Shown piece by piece: positions 43,900-56,600 of a stretch of DNA of 64,000 nt. The notes below the pieces were generated by a model. It had not been told where the DNA came from. It worked only from the letters and a program-made list of their open reading frames with translations, and ran no database searches. Position numbers and translations under genes: made by a program. Each line of letters opens with the position of its first letter. The first letter of the stretch is position 1. Source of the DNA: Nothopassalora personata (lineage: Eukaryota > Ascomycota > Dothideomycetes > Mycosphaerellales > Mycosphaerellaceae). The DNA is taken from positions 2,356,001 through 2,420,000 of the forward strand of contig CM066295.1 in the NCBI GenBank assembly GCA_033816765.1. Direction: 5' to 3'.

Positions 43900-45290
43900 C
43901 GGGTCCTAGTTTTCCTTATCCTTATCGTTAAAGTAGGATTTATTGATGTCTACTTCGTAAAGCTTAGCGTTTTACCTATACGTAGCTTCTAGGGTTCCTT
44001 ACGGCTATCGAGGCTAATACCCTACTCCCGTCTTAGCGGAGTAGTAAACTTAACACGAGTCTTAGTAATAGAATCGCTAATAAAGGCTTCTATAACTATT
44101 TCAAGATTCGCGATCGATCTCGTAGTCGACTCTTTATATTATTATATTAAACTGTCGTAGTTAGTTCTTTACATTAAATAGAATAACTACTATTTACTAC
44201 CTATAGTATTCTCCTTGTCTTTCTAAGGGGTCTAGGAGAGGCGTCGTACTTCTATTACTAGCTCTCTCCCCTACTCTCTAAGTATAGTCGGTATCTCCTC
44301 GAGATCTAACGCTACTCTTAGATTTACTAGTTCGGGGTTGTATTATATTAAACTATTCGCGGCGTACTATATTCTTACCGCGGCAGTCCCTTACTAGGTA
44401 GCTAGGTTTACTATATCCGTAGTAAGTTCGTATTTCTTTCGAACTCTAGGATACTCTATTCCCGTTACTATTCCTAATCTTACGACCTTTCTCGGTAACG
44501 TCGAGTTCTATTAGCTATAGTCCGTAGTACGGTTTGTCCCTAGGCTTACTATTATAGTTGTCGTAGAAGCCTTTATTACGGTTATCGTAGCCTAGTATGT
44601 ATCTAGCCTTTCCGGATATCTTAGAGTCGTATCGTCGTTCTATAGCTCTCTCGTAGAGCTTATCGTTAAGATCAATCGTAACTCTAACGAGCTCGCCTAA
44701 GCTATCGATCTTCCGACCGTCCCTTATTAACTCGTCCTTAATATACTCCTTTAGTCCTCTTCGGGACATAACTTAAAGTGCTTCGTTGTCCTAATCGGTA
44801 AGTTGCGTATATTCCTAGAATTTAGTAGTATATTTGGTAGTAGATGTCTTCTAGGTCAAATGCTAAATAATATAAACGATAGTAGTAATCTTATTAGAGA
44901 CACTAAAGACGCTCTTTATAGCATGCTTAAGATAATTATATAACCTAAAGATTCCGTCGGTATTATCTTCTCCGTTACTATCTAGGTATTTCCTAAGGAA
45001 TAGTTTAACCTAATGCTATACTCGTCCTCTTAAGAAGGTAGTAGTAAAGATAGGCTTAAGGTTCTTAGGCATAGAGTTAAATAAGAAGTATATATCTATC
45101 TAAGAGACCTAAGTATTAAACTTGTCTCGGTCGCTATAGTAGTATTCTAGCTTACTAACCTTAAGGGTGTCGTTACCTATATAAGTAGCTAAGGCATTAA
45201 TAGTATCGTTCGCGGTCTAAGGTCGTCGGGCTCTACTTACTTCACTAGGGGCGGGTGTTCCCCGTTTACTCTATCGGTCTCCTATCGTAG
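43900..45290 (-). pseudogene. F gag, RIP-broken
   Basis: Minus-strand gag frame from about NSMPKNLKP (45075) through the longest open stretch 44769-44515 (MSRRGLKEYIKDELIRDG... LYERAIERRYDSK), a motif typical of fungal gypsy Gag ahead of a nucleocapsid region. Only scattered stops in this part. Confidence 0.7.
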
Positions 45291-45329
45291 AGGGCGTTTA
45301 AAGCTATTAGGTTTAGTATAACCTAATAA

Positions 45330-45766
45330 TATTACAAGTTAAGAAGATAAGCTTAATCGGGTTTATTCTCGGGCCGATAGGAAGTTAAGGGAGAGTAATG
45401 AAGTAGTAGCTGTCTTGTCTTGTAAAGACTAAGTAGTAGTGAGGTAGAGGTTAGGTTATAGTATATTCTAAATAGTAATATTAAATAGTGAGTTGAACGT
45501 ATCGAAACTATAAGGGTTTTTAGCGTTCCTAAATATAAAGGAAATCATTATTAATCCGCTCTAATCTATTAATCTACTTTATAGATTATATAGAGCAATA
45601 GATTAATTGATGTCGTGCTTTACTCTAATCTGTTAATCTGTCTCGTAGGTCTCGTAGAGCAATAGATCACTCTACGGTAGCTATGCCTTTCTAGCTATAG
45701 TTACGCCTACTTAACTATAGAGGCTCTAATTAGTCGCTAAGCATCGGCTCAATCTAACCCGTAACA
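45330..45766 (-). repeat. F 5' LTR
   Basis: Element strand TGTTACGGGTTAG...AACTTGTAATA (RIPed TGTAACA): 437 bp with TGTTAC/GTAACA inverted ends. Contains an internal repeat of AATCTATTGCTCTA/AGATTAATAGATTAGAG-like sequence (45540-45670). The right boundary is clear from C3 homology; the left boundary is inferred from the terminal repeat only. Confidence 0.6.
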
Positions 45767-45789
45767 CTTACGCGTCTTAACGGCGCCTT

Positions 45790-47020
45790 ATAAGTAATGC
45801 GTTAGACTCGTATCGACTTACCTTAAGGGGTCTATATAGAAACTTAGACTTAGAAGCGACCCTTACCTAGTCCTCTACCTTTTCCCTATTCGCCCTTCTT
45901 AGTTAAAGCCTCGATAGTTTCTAGCCTACGAACTACTTACGTATTACGGTCCTTCTATAGGTATCTACTTCGGTACTCCGTCTTATAGTAACCCTTCTTA
46001 CCGTAGCCGTAGTACTCTACCTTCGACTTCTAGCTAGTTAAAGACGAGCTACCGGCGTCTCGCTACTAACTCGTACCCGAGGCGCCCGGTACTTAACTCT
46101 ACTTCTATTACTTTAGGCGATCGGCCCGCTTATATACGTCCTTAGCTTTACGCTTACGACGTATATACTACCCGCGGTCGTACCCTCTACTACTACCTCG
46201 GCGCTCGGTACTTTCGATACGCGAGGCTAGGACTACTAGGTCTTCTCTAGTCGTAGGGATATTATAGTAGCTAACGATAGCGGACCGTAAGCGAGGTATA
46301 AGCTTTACTAGTAGGTACTATATACGTTACGCTTCCGAGTAGTTACCTAACTATTCCTCTATAATATCTAGCTTAGTCGTAAACTATCGCGCTATCTAGT
46401 TATCCTTCTATTTCGTAACCTCGTACTCTAATATAACATTAAGTACGCGATTTATAGGATCGCCGTATACGTCTCGGTAGAACTCCTTAAAGTCCTAGTA
46501 TATATACCCTATAAGGTTAACGGCGCTATAGTTACTATACTATTACTCGCTTACCTCTCCGCTAAGGTATATAACCCTATATAGGACCTTTAATTCGTCT
46601 ATTGTATATATAGTACCTAAGAGGGCGAAGATAAGTAAGAGCTCCTAAAGGAATACCCTTACCTTCCTTATCGAATCTCCTCTAAAAGGCGTCGGCTCTT
46701 TTAGACGCGGTCGCGTCGTATACGCTACGGCCGCGCCTCGTACTATAATATTATAATTAGTAGTTATAGAGATAGAGGTAGGGGTTATAGTAGGGAGGTA
46801 ATCTTCTCTCCTCCCTCCTATACGCTCTAGAGGCGGTACGCTTATAGCGCGTAAGATCTCTAGCCGCTCGATCTCCCGCTATATCTCTTACGCTTTAATC
46901 TTAGCCTATAAGGCCTCTCTTCTCGTAACTAAGGCTATACGACGCGCCTACTACTATACTCTAGGGCTTAGGGGCGGCGTAGGTAACTCGCCGTCGTATA
47001 CGTCGCGATCGGGCTCTATA
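45790..47020 (-). pseudogene. C3 gag, RIP-broken
   Basis: Starts at ATA (RIPed ATG) near 47018 and reads EPDRDVYDGELPTPPLSPR..QQARR.ALVTRREAL, parallel to MESERDD...APLSPRAQQQARRAALVARRDAL of A0. The zinc-knuckle region is near 45990-46030. Later stops and shifts. Confidence 0.75.
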
Positions 47021-47044
47021 GCGTATATAGATTGTAACGAAGGG

Positions 47045-47053
47045 AAGCTTTAG
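47045..47053 (-). promoter_or_regulatory. C3 self-priming primer-binding site
   Basis: On the element strand CTAAAGCTT starts 4 nt after the LTR end, complementary to AAGCTTTAG within the LTR (plus-strand CTAAAGCTT at 47129-47137). Spacing is identical to A0, with two compensated base-pair differences. Confidence 0.7.
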
Positions 47054-47056
47054 AGC

Positions 47057-47254
47057 TATAAGGGCCGTAAGGCTACAAGGGGATGTCGTAATGTATAGCA
47101 CGCCTACGATCTTCTAATCGTAGATAAACTAAAGCTTACTTTCTTCTATCGACGCTATACGCGTCTCCTAGTATACGTATACGCGTTACGTGCGGTATAC
47201 TAAGCCGGGTATAGCCGTATTATATATAAGGGTTAGCTATAGGCTACCCTTATA
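47057..47254 (-). repeat. C3 5' LTR
   Basis: 198 bp, TATAAGGGTAGCC...CCCTTATA on the element strand; aligns with C1 LTR 32584-32781. Confidence 0.85.
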
Positions 47255-49365
47255 GTAGGGTAATTTAGTATTATAGCCTAGTTAGAGTCTTCTTATATAG
47301 TTAAGGCTATGTCTTCTTAGGTAGTAGGAGCTACTTCTTCTTATTATAGCTCTTTAGGCTAAGGAGAAGTCTAAGGCTTATACTCTATAGGAGATTGTTC
47401 CTAGAGCTAGGGAGATATATCTCTAAATAGTAGATATAAATCTTCTATTATATACTCCCCCTAAGACTAAACTTAGTTAGGGGAGTCTTATTATAAAGCG
47501 CTTTATGTTTTAGGTTAGTTACTATACTATTGTAGCTCCCCCTCTAGCTATATAGCTCTCCCTAAAGGTTTATAGGAATAGTAACGCGCTTCTAGCACGT
47601 AAGGCGCTATATAAGGTATATAATTGCCCTTATATCTATAGTAAGGGTCCTTAGGGTTATCCTAGGAGTATCTTAGGAAATAAACTTCTTCGTCTAGGAA
47701 AGTATCTTTATTACTAGCTATAAGCTAGGAGATTTTAATAGGCTGTCCTATCTACTCCCCCTAAGTAACCTACTTACCTACTAGGATTTAATACTACGTG
47801 TTCTATAGGAAATCCTTATGAAAAGTTATATAGGGGTTATAGGCTATCTTATAGACTTATCTACCCTTCTCCTACTATAGCTTCTATAGTAGGTAGTTAG
47901 TTAATAAACTACCCTAAAATCCTATATACTACTATATATCCGCTTTTACGGAGAACTTTTTAGACTTAGTACAATTGTCGTTATACTAATATACTTTATA
48001 TCTAAACCTTCTTATATTCCTTAAGTCTATCTCTTTAACATTAATACCTAGGTCCTTCTTAAAGTCCTTCTATAGTACATTCTTTATTATTAAGTTAAAT
48101 AGGCGGTTTGTAATATAGTATGTAAAATATATAGCTAGGGGCTATAGGTTCTATAGTAAACTAGAGTCTATAAGTATAGCTCTAGCCTTATTAATAATAG
48201 CTTTATTAGAAGCCTTAGCAATTCTATTCTACTTAGGAGTATATAGTGCTATAAAGTCCTATTAAATCCCTTTATATTAGGTATATACTCTAAGCTTAAT
48301 ATTATTAAACTCCCTACTACTATCTAAGAACTAGATCTTAGGCATCTTCTTATAGTAGTTCTATATTATAGTTAGCTAAGTTTTAATTACTACTAGAGTA
48401 TTACTCTTCTTTAGAAGTAGTAAGTACTATCTTATCCTAGTCTTAGCGTATATAAGTATAAGGTAGTATACGAAACTATTATAAGAGACTAGAGTAATTA
48501 GTCTAATTAGGTTAGTATAGATTTTATCTAATACCTCTAGTATAGGTCTCCTAGGGATTCTTAAAATAACTCTTTATAATCTTATGTACTTATAAGTCTT
48601 ATAATGTCCTAACTCTATAGTATTAATATCTTCTAGGCCCTTAACTACTTCTTTTATAGCATTAAGTAGTATACTACTAATATACCTAAGCCTCTAATAC
48701 TATCTAACTATGTTACTTCTTAGCTTAGTAAATATAAGAGTAGTAAGTCCTTTTAATGCTAATCTATCTTTATTCTTCCTAGAACCCCTCTTTACCCTAA
48801 GATTCCTAAAGATAATAATATTCTTTATTATCTTAACTAAGCCTATAGGCTTACCCTTCTAGAATAGCATTTTAGATAGTCTATCTAGGTAAACTCTATA
48901 TCTCTTATATAGAAGTTCTATAGAGATTAGTATAGTATCTAACTCTAGGGAGTAAAGTATATTACGAAGGAGGAGGGTAGTCTCTTAACTAAGATAGTTC
49001 TTTATAACCTATTCTAATTCTCCTTTAGTTATAAGAGATCCTTACCTAACGGCTTATAAGAAGTATATAGGCCTAAGTCTTAGCCTAATATTTTAAAGGT
49101 CTATAAGATTATTATAGATATAGAAGGATATACCTATATTATAGACATTCTCTATAGACATTAGATTTAATATAGTAGCTACTACCCTTCCTATATATAC
49201 TAGTTATGTAATTGTAATAGCTACTCTAGATCTCCTATAGAGTTGTCTCTAGTTACTATTACTATTAGAGCTACGCTCCTAATTAGATAATAATATACTT
49301 AACTAGTTATTAATTACTATAGCAAACCTTCTTCCTAGAGGACTTATTACCCTTCGCCTTCTTAG
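47255..49365 (-). mobile_element. Family E Ty1/copia retrotransposon, pol segment, heavily RIPed
   Basis: Minus strand carries copia pre-integrase and integrase sequence, then a linker toward RT that ends at C3. It is very AT-rich (TA-rich) with stops in all frames. Interrupted at 49365/63280 by D with CTTAG duplication; gag lies at 63280-64000. Neither LTR is in the window. Confidence 0.8.
47950..48760 (-). pseudogene. E copia integrase, RIP-broken
   Basis: Frame reads RRPILEVLDKIYTNLI (first Asp RIPed to Asn), ITLVSYNSFVYYLIL, FLDSSREFNNIK, LYTPK-NRIAKASNKAIINKARAILIDS (Glu region), IYFTYYITNRLFN and RRFRYKVY. This is the Ty1/copia integrase pattern, ahead of RT in the copia order. Confidence 0.8.
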
Positions 49366-49527
49366 TGTAAGGGGCGGGCCCCTGTTTCTTAGTATAGGCT
49401 ACGCCTATGCATTCGGATTGCTTTCCGACACCTTTTCTTCGGACAGCGTGTAACTTCCCCTTTCTTCTATATCGAACTTATTATAAACTTCATAGAACTT
49501 TAGTGTATACGTCGTTTACCCGTAACA
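49366..49527 (+). repeat. D 5' LTR
   Basis: TGTAAGGGGCGGGCCCC...CCCGTAACA; pairs with 63118-63279 with a few RIP-type differences. Preceded by CTTAG. Confidence 0.93.
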
Positions 49528-49528
49528 T

Positions 49529-49538
49529 TAAGTTCGAT
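49529..49538 (+). promoter_or_regulatory. D self-priming primer-binding site
   Basis: TAAGTTCGAT, 2 nt after the LTR end, is the exact complement of ATCGAACTTA in the LTR (49471-49480): a 10-bp pair, again Tf1-type self-priming. Confidence 0.7.
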
Positions 49539-49799
49539 CTATTCGAATTAGCTAGGCACCTACTATTAAAGAGACGGGATACGTAATAACGTCGCCGGGT
49601 AGCGAGAACCCCGGGACTAGTACCCCGAATGAAAACTTCTAACTTATGCTTTAGTAACTATACTAGCGATAGGAAGAGATATAAGCCGAGTTAATTACAA
49701 CGCGCGCCGCTTTAAAAGAATCGAAAGACGCTCGACGTTAGTTAACACCTATAGTCTCGCTACTAGTTTATAATGAGACGACTACTAGTAACCTAATAA

Positions 49800-51040
49800 G
49801 ATAGCTACTATAGACGCTAAACGCCGCCGCGCCCTCGCCGCGTACCGAAGAAGAACCGTCGGGTCCTAGAGGTTAGAACCCCCCTTCCTAGGACGGTAAG
49901 GTAGAGACGTTCCGCGATTACTTCTTAAGGTTAAAGAGCTCTTTTAGGGTACGATCCGCCCTAAAACCGACGCTCTCTAAGGAGTATTACTAGGATACGA
50001 TTAACGACACCTTACTAGCGAGAGAACGTACTAGGATGCGGTACTTCTAGGATAAGGGAGACGGCGAACTTAGGAAGGACCCCGTTGCTTTCTTTAAGTA
50101 ACTCGAGAAAGTCTTTAGTAATAGTAACGAGCGCGCTAAGGCCCTAGAGTAGCTTACTAAGATTAAATATGCGAACGGTTAACCTTAGTACGATCACTAG
50201 ATAAAATTTAACAGACTCCTACTAAGCGCCGGCGAAGAGAACTAGAGCGACGACGCGAAGATTAGTTACTTACGTAACACCTTCTCAAACCCCGTTGTTA
50301 AGGGGATGTCGCAATGTATAGCACGCCCACGACCTACTAGTCGTAGATGAACTAATTCTTGCCTTTTGTTTAAGACGCATCACGCGTCGCAAGGTGTACT
50401 CATGCGTGTCACGTGCGGCTTGGCAGCCGGTCGCGACCGCATGTCACATACAAGGCCACATGTAGGGGTTAGCCACTGGGCTGCCCCTTACACCCGTTCG
50501 GATGTACACGGCGGCTATGCCGAAAAAGGAGGACTACTACGAGTTTACGGGGGAGGTCGAACGGATTATAACTAACCTCGAGGACACGGACTAGTTTAAA
50601 ATAGCCTATAAGAGGTAGAAGGATAATAATAAGGACTCTAGTATAACCGCTATAATTACCACCCGTTCTTTTACGAGAGCGGCTAGTAGCTAGGTTAATA
50701 CTAATAGTAACACTATTATAGCACTAACCCGGATAAGCGGAGGCCGCGCTAGAAGTCGTAGAGATCGGAAGGAGAATAAAGGGAGGTAGAGAGTAAAATA
50801 GGTAGACACCGCGGAGAGGGATCGTAGGCGCTAAGAATAGCTCTACTTCCGCTATAGAGTAAGCGGACATCGAGTAAAGGAATGCCCGTACGCTATAGCA
50901 GTTAATCCTACTAGGATTAACGCGGCCTCAGTCGCGCCGATTCTAGAGGACGATAGGTTTAAGTCGGATCCCGAAGAGATAGGAAAAGACTAGCTCCTAG
51001 TCGAAAGCTAGAACTAGGAGATAAAGAAGAACTAGTAAAG
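49800..51040 (+). pseudogene. D gag, RIP-broken, interrupted by solo A LTR
   Basis: Gag segment (NDTLLARERTRMRYF-DKGDGELRKDPVAFFK-LEKVF...) to 50295, then after the solo LTR DVHGGYAEK..., and a nucleocapsid knuckle near 50840-50890 (FR-V-GHRVKECP) with its first cysteines RIPed to Tyr. Stops scattered. Confidence 0.75.
50296..50492 (-). repeat. Solo LTR of family A in D gag
   Basis: Exactly 197 bp, minus orientation, flanked by CCCGT at 50291-50295 and 50493-50497. It differs from the A0 LTR at only a handful of C-to-T/G-to-A positions, so it is young and lightly RIPed. Formed by LTR-LTR recombination that removed the internal region. Confidence 0.95.
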
Positions 51041-53464
51041 GGGTGGAACGTAGTTAAGAGTTCTATAAATAGAAATCTTATATATACCGACGTACTCCTA
51101 AACGAAAGTTACGGAACGTTTACCCTTATCGATAAAGGATATATATGCTACGCTATACTTAACGGAGACTTAGCGAAAGGCCTCGGTCTTACGTATATTA
51201 GTAATAAGAGCCGTAAGGCTATAGGGTTTACGAAGGCGATACGGAACTCGATCGAAGGAGTCGTCGCCTTCCGTATAGAAATTGCCGGGATCTACTAGGT
51301 AGTTTATACTTATGTCGTGCCTAATCTAGACTTCCCTATAATCCTAGGGAACCCGTAGAAGGCGTATAATTAGATCCGGACCGCGCCTAAAAAGCGCTAG
51401 TACTACTATAGCTTAGTAAAGAAATAGGTACCAGAAGGGCGTAACTACGAAGAATGCGAGTCGGGTAAGCGTTCCGCTACGATTACCGCGGTAACCGTAG
51501 AAGATATTAAGAAAGCCCTTAGTAAGAAGGAGCCGCCTACGCGAGAGGAACTTAAGAAGGGCTTACCTCTAGAACTTTAGGATATATTACCGTTATTTTC
51601 TACTAGGGAAGCTAATAAACTAGCTCTACACCGCGGCGACCTTAACTATAAGATCGAGATACGGACGAAAGCCGACGGAAGCCCGGAACCATTACCCTAG
51701 GGACCGCTCTATAGCATATCGAAAGACGAGCTACTTATCCTCCGGAAGTCGCTAACGGAGCTATAGCGTAAGGGTTACATTCGCCCTTCTACCTTAGAAG
51801 CGGCGGCTCCCGTCTTGTTCGTAAAGAAGCCTAGGGGAGGACTTAGGTTCTACTACGATTATAGAGTACTAAACTCGATTACTAAGTAGGACCGTTACCC
51901 GCTTCTATTAATCCCGGAAACTATTCGGAACCTAACGGGCGCTAGATAGATTACGAAGGTTAACGTTATTACCGTATTCTATTACCTCCGGATAGCTCGA
52001 GGTAAAGAGTATAAGACGGCTTTTCGAACTAGATTCGGTCTATAGGAATAGCTAGTATACCCGTTCGGTTTATCCGGGGCCCCCGTAACATTCTAGCGGT
52101 ATATTAACAGTTTATTACGGGACTACCTAGACGACTTTACCTCGGCCTACGCTAACGACGTCGTTATTTACTCCGACGGAACAAAAGAGGACTATTTCTA
52201 GAAGGTTCGTATCGTGCTCTAGAAGCTTTAGGACGGAGGCCTTTTCCTAGATCTAGGGAAGTATAAGTTCGTATAGAAGAAGGTTAAGTACCTCGGGTTT
52301 ATTATATATGCCGACGGGATAGGAGTAGGACCCGACCCCGAAAAGGTAGTAGTAGTAAAGGACTAGAAGGCACTAGTTACCTAGAAGGAAGTACGGCGGT
52401 TCTTAGGCTTCGCGAACTACTACCGAATGTTTATCCTAAACTATTTAAAGCTCGCCGAGCCCTTAACGTCGCTAACCGGTAAGAACAAGGTGTTTTCCTA
52501 GGGAGATCGTTAGGCTAATACGTTTAAGACCCTAAAGAATAAGTACTATAAAGCACTAGTTTTAGCCTACTAGAACCCGGAGCTCCCTACGTTTTTAGAG
52601 ACGGACTATAGCGGCTTTACGCTTAGAGGCGCCCTCCTATAAGAAAAGGACGGAGTCGTAAGACTAGTAGGATTCTACTCGAAGAAGCTTAATAAGGCTA
52701 AGATTAACTACGACATTTACGATAAGGAGATACTCGCGGTAGTATCCTATCTTAAGGAATAGGCTCCCGAGTTAAAAACATATAGGCCCTTTATAATCTA
52801 GACGGACTATAAGAACCTAGAATACTTTATAACGAAGAGACAGCTCTCCAAACGGTAGATCCGGTAGGTTAAGGAAGTTATAAAGTTCTAGTTTTTACTA
52901 GTATATAGGCCGGGTACCGAGGCGATTGTACCGGATGCCCTTTCTCGAAGGGAGTAGGATACGCTTAGGTAGGACGATAAGTTATTACGGTATCGTAGAT
53001 TTCTTAAACCGGATATCGTAAAGAATTAGCCGGGCTCGAAGGTAGTAGACGCTAGCTCGACTATAAAGGTTTCGTTAGTACGAATCTTAGCTACGTAGTT
53101 CGAAGGACTATCCGCTATAGAAGAGGCGGATTTACCGGGCGTACTATAGGGACCCTTCTAAGACTAAGAGCTAAACGACCTCTAGGAAAGAACTATCGAG
53201 AAGGATAGTACGTTCTAAGCGGTATACCGCGCAATTAAGGTAGGAGCGCGTTTACTTCCTAGCGAGGTAAAACTTAAGGTATAAGTAGGTAACTATAGCA
53301 TCGACCGTAACGGGTATCTTCGCTACCGCGGTAGGATTTAGGTACCTAGAGCTCCTAGTTCTACGGAGTCCGACTATAAGGAGGCGGACATAGCAATTCT
53401 ATAGAACGACACCCTTCGAACTAAGCTAATCTAATCCGTGCACGATTTACCGGTATACGGCTAC
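51040..53464 (+). pseudogene. D pol part 1 (protease, RT, RNase H, integrase start), RIP-broken
   Basis: RT near 51650-52310: [75 protein letters not shown] and YANDVVIYS (YADD with one Asp RIPed). RNase H near 52590-52830. Integrase finger start VHDLPVYG at 53440-53464, then A3. The order and motifs are those of fungal chromoviral gypsy Pol. Confidence 0.85.
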
Positions 53465-53661
53465 TATAAGGGGCAGCCTAGTAGCTAACCCCTACATGTA
53501 GCCTTATATGTAACATGCGGTCGCGACCGGCTACTAAGCCGCACGTGACACGCATAAGTACACCTTACGACGCGCGATGCGTCTTAAACAAAAGGCAAGA
53601 ATTAGTTCATCTACGACTAGCAGGTCGTAGGCGTGCTATACATTGCGACATCCCCTTAACA
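53465..53661 (+). repeat. A3 5' LTR (lightly RIPed)
   Basis: TATAAGGGGCAGCC...CCCCTTAACA, 197 bp; closer to A0 than the 3' LTR is. Confidence 0.92.
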
Positions 53662-53698
53662 GTTCTAATTCTTCTCTTCGTTATAATCTATACACGCT

Positions 53699-56600
53699 AT
53701 AGAGTCCGAACGCGACGACAGCAGCGCTACGCCTACGGCTCCCCTAAGCCCTAGGGCCTAGTAACAAGCGAGGCGTGTAGCCTTAGTCGTAAGGAGGGAT
53801 GCCCTTCGGGTAGAGGTTAAGGAGAAGGAGATATAGAGGGAGATTAAACAGTTAGAGATCTTACGGGACGTAAGCGTGCCGCCGGCGGACCCTTAGGGCG
53901 AATCCGGCGGAGAACTATCCCCTACTCCCCCTCCCCCTCCTCTATCTATAGTAACTAACGATGATATCGTAGCTCGAGGCGCGGTCGTATCGTATACGAC
54001 ACGTTTACGTCTTAAAGAACCTACGCCTTTTAGAGGGGACTCGATTAAGAAAGTACGGGTATTCCTAAGGGAGCTCTCTCTTATCTTTACCCTCTTAGGC
54101 GGCACGTATGCGACGAACGAGTTAAAGGTCCTATATAGGGTTATGTACCTAAGCGGAGAGGCAAGTGAGCAATAGTACGCTAACTATAGCGTCCTTAACC
54201 TTAAAGGGTATATATACTAGGACTTTAAGGAGTTCTATCGAGACGTATACGGTGATCCTATAAACCGCGTGCTTAACGTAATGTTAGAGTATAAGGCGGT
54301 GAAACAGAAGGACAACTAGACAGTGCGTTAGTTTACGACTAAGCTAGATGTTATAGAGGATTAGTTAGGGGACTATACGGAGGCGCAACGCGTGCGATAT
54401 ATGCTCGCTAAGCTTACGCCTAGCCTACGGTCCGCAATCGTTAAGTTTCATAACATCCTAATAACTAGAGAGGAACTAGTAATCCTAGCTTCGCGCATTA
54501 AAAGCACGGAGCGTAGTAGCGGAGGGCACGACCGCGGGCAGTATAGTCGCCGTAGGCGAGAGACTAAGGGCGACTAAGGGCGAAGCGATCGTAGCTCGAA
54601 GTAGTAGAAGCATAGTTAGGCGTCGCGCGACCCGGGTGCGAGTTACTAGCGGGACGCCGGCGGATCGTCTATAACCTTCGATAGGACTAAAGCGGAGTGC
54701 TATAGATGCTATAAGAAGGGTTACATTAAGACGGATTGCCCGAATAGGCACCTATAGAAGGACCGTAGCGCGTAAGCGGTTCGTAGGGTAGACGCTACGA
54801 AGGCTCTAACTAAGAAGGGCAGCGACTAGGGAAAAGGTAGAGGACTAGAAGTAGGTCGCTCCTAAGTCCGAGTTTTTCTAAAGTCGACCCCTTAAGGCGA
54901 GTAGATGTGTATCTATCGTAGCGACTAGGGAAAAGGCAGAGGACTATAAGTAGGTCGCTCCTAAGTCCGAGTTTTCCTAAAGTCGACCCCTTAAGGCGAG
55001 TAGATATGTGTCTATCGCAGCGACTAGGGAAAAGGTAGAGGACTATAAGTAGGTCGCTCCTAAGTCCGAGTTTTCCTAAAGTCGACCCCTTAAGGCGAGT
55101 AGATGCGTGTCTAGCGCGTCACTTGCGAGGCGCAGTCGAGACTCGTAAGGGCTTTCGCGAGGCTACGTTTCTCCTAGATAACTATACGGATCTTAGCCTA
55201 GTATCGTATAAGTATGTACTCCGACATTAAATGTAACCTATTAATAGGGCAAGGCTACCAAAGTTAGAGTCGTATACGCATAACCTAGGGTATTGCTACG
55301 GCGCCTTTACGGTTCGGCTGCGACTCGCTAATAACGCGGGAGTAGAGCGCGTAAGTAACGCTATCTATTACGCGGTACCTATAGGTAGGCCATTAGTGAT
55401 TTTAGGTAGACCCTAGCGGCATCGTAATCGGATAGTGAAGGTCGATAAGGATAACTAGTAGTACTACGGTGTAGAGACGCCTACGGTTTAGTAGCGTAAC
55501 GCACGCGAGTTCCTTAAGGATCTCGAGAGCTTAAAGTAGGTTTATACGATAAGTGTTCGGGCTATTACTATAGTAGTACCTAAAGGAGAGGGCTCCTCGT
55601 AGCCTAAAGAATTTGTAGACTTCCGAGATATATACGCACCTAATAAGTAGGCGAAGCGTAAGCTGCCCGACGGGGTTAAGCATGCGATTAATCTCGTTAA
55701 AGGAAAGAAACCCCCTTTTAAGCCGCTATACTACTAGTTCTTAACTAAGTTGGAGGCCTTGAAGGAGTACCTTGCGTAAGCAATAGAGAAGGGGTGGATT
55801 AGGCGGTCCGCAAGCGAGGCGGGTGCGCCTATCCTGTTCGTGCTAAAGAAGAATAGTACTCTTAGGCTCTATGTTAATTACAGAGGCCTAAATAAGATTA
55901 TAGTAAAGAACCAATACCCCCTGCCCCTAATTAGCGAGACGCTAGATAGGCTATTAGGTTCTAGGTTCTTTACTACAATCGATTTAAAGGACGCCTACTA
56001 TCGTATCCCTATTAAGCGAGGCGATAAGTGGAAGACTACGTTTCGTACGCGATACGGATACTACGAGTACCTAGTAATGCCGTTCGGGTTAACTAACGTA
56101 CTAGTAACCTTTTAAGGGTATATTAACAAGGCGCTAACCGGCTTAGTTAATAACATTTGCGTAGTCTACCTAGATAATATCCTTATCTATAGCGAGACGC
56201 GTAAGGTATACGTACGAGCCGTACGTAAAGTGCTTACGAGGCTACGGAAGTTTACTCTATTCGTAAACCCTAAGAAGTGTTACTTCTTCTAGGAGAGTAT
56301 AGAGTTCCTTAGGTTTATTATAAGCGCCGTAGGCGTGTCGATAGATAGGAGTAGGGTAGCCGCTATCGAGGAATAGCCTACACCTACGACCTTTTATAAG
56401 GTCTAGTCCTTCCTTAGGTTTTGTAACTTCTACCGGCGTTTTATAGAAGGATACTTAAGGGTCTACAAGCCCCTAACGGACCTACTAAAGGGATCTAGGA
56501 CGGTAAGAAGCAGGGCCCTCTTACGTGGACCTTAAGCGAAGAGTAGGCGTTTCGATAGCTTAAGGCCGGATTCCTCGGAGCACCTATCCTAAGGCACTTC

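Larger units (their letters stand above)
41480..45766 (-). mobile_element. Family F Ty3/gypsy retrotransposon, 5' LTR to RNase H, RIPed
   Basis: Minus strand: LTR, gag, protease, RT, RNase H, then cut by the B3 LTR. Integrase and 3' LTR are not in the window. It is inserted in C3: its LTR begins TGTTACGGGTTAG directly after C3 sequence ...GACGCGTAAG. Domain order and RT identify Ty3/gypsy; sequence is unlike A, B or D. Confidence 0.8.
45767..47254 (-). mobile_element. Family C copy C3: 5' LTR and gag to start of pol, RIPed
   Basis: Minus strand: LTR 47254-47057, PBS, gag, gag-pol junction with GGGAAAAGG (near 45885), then cut by F. Homologous to A throughout but clearly diverged beyond RIP. 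Sits in copia element E. Confidence 0.85.
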
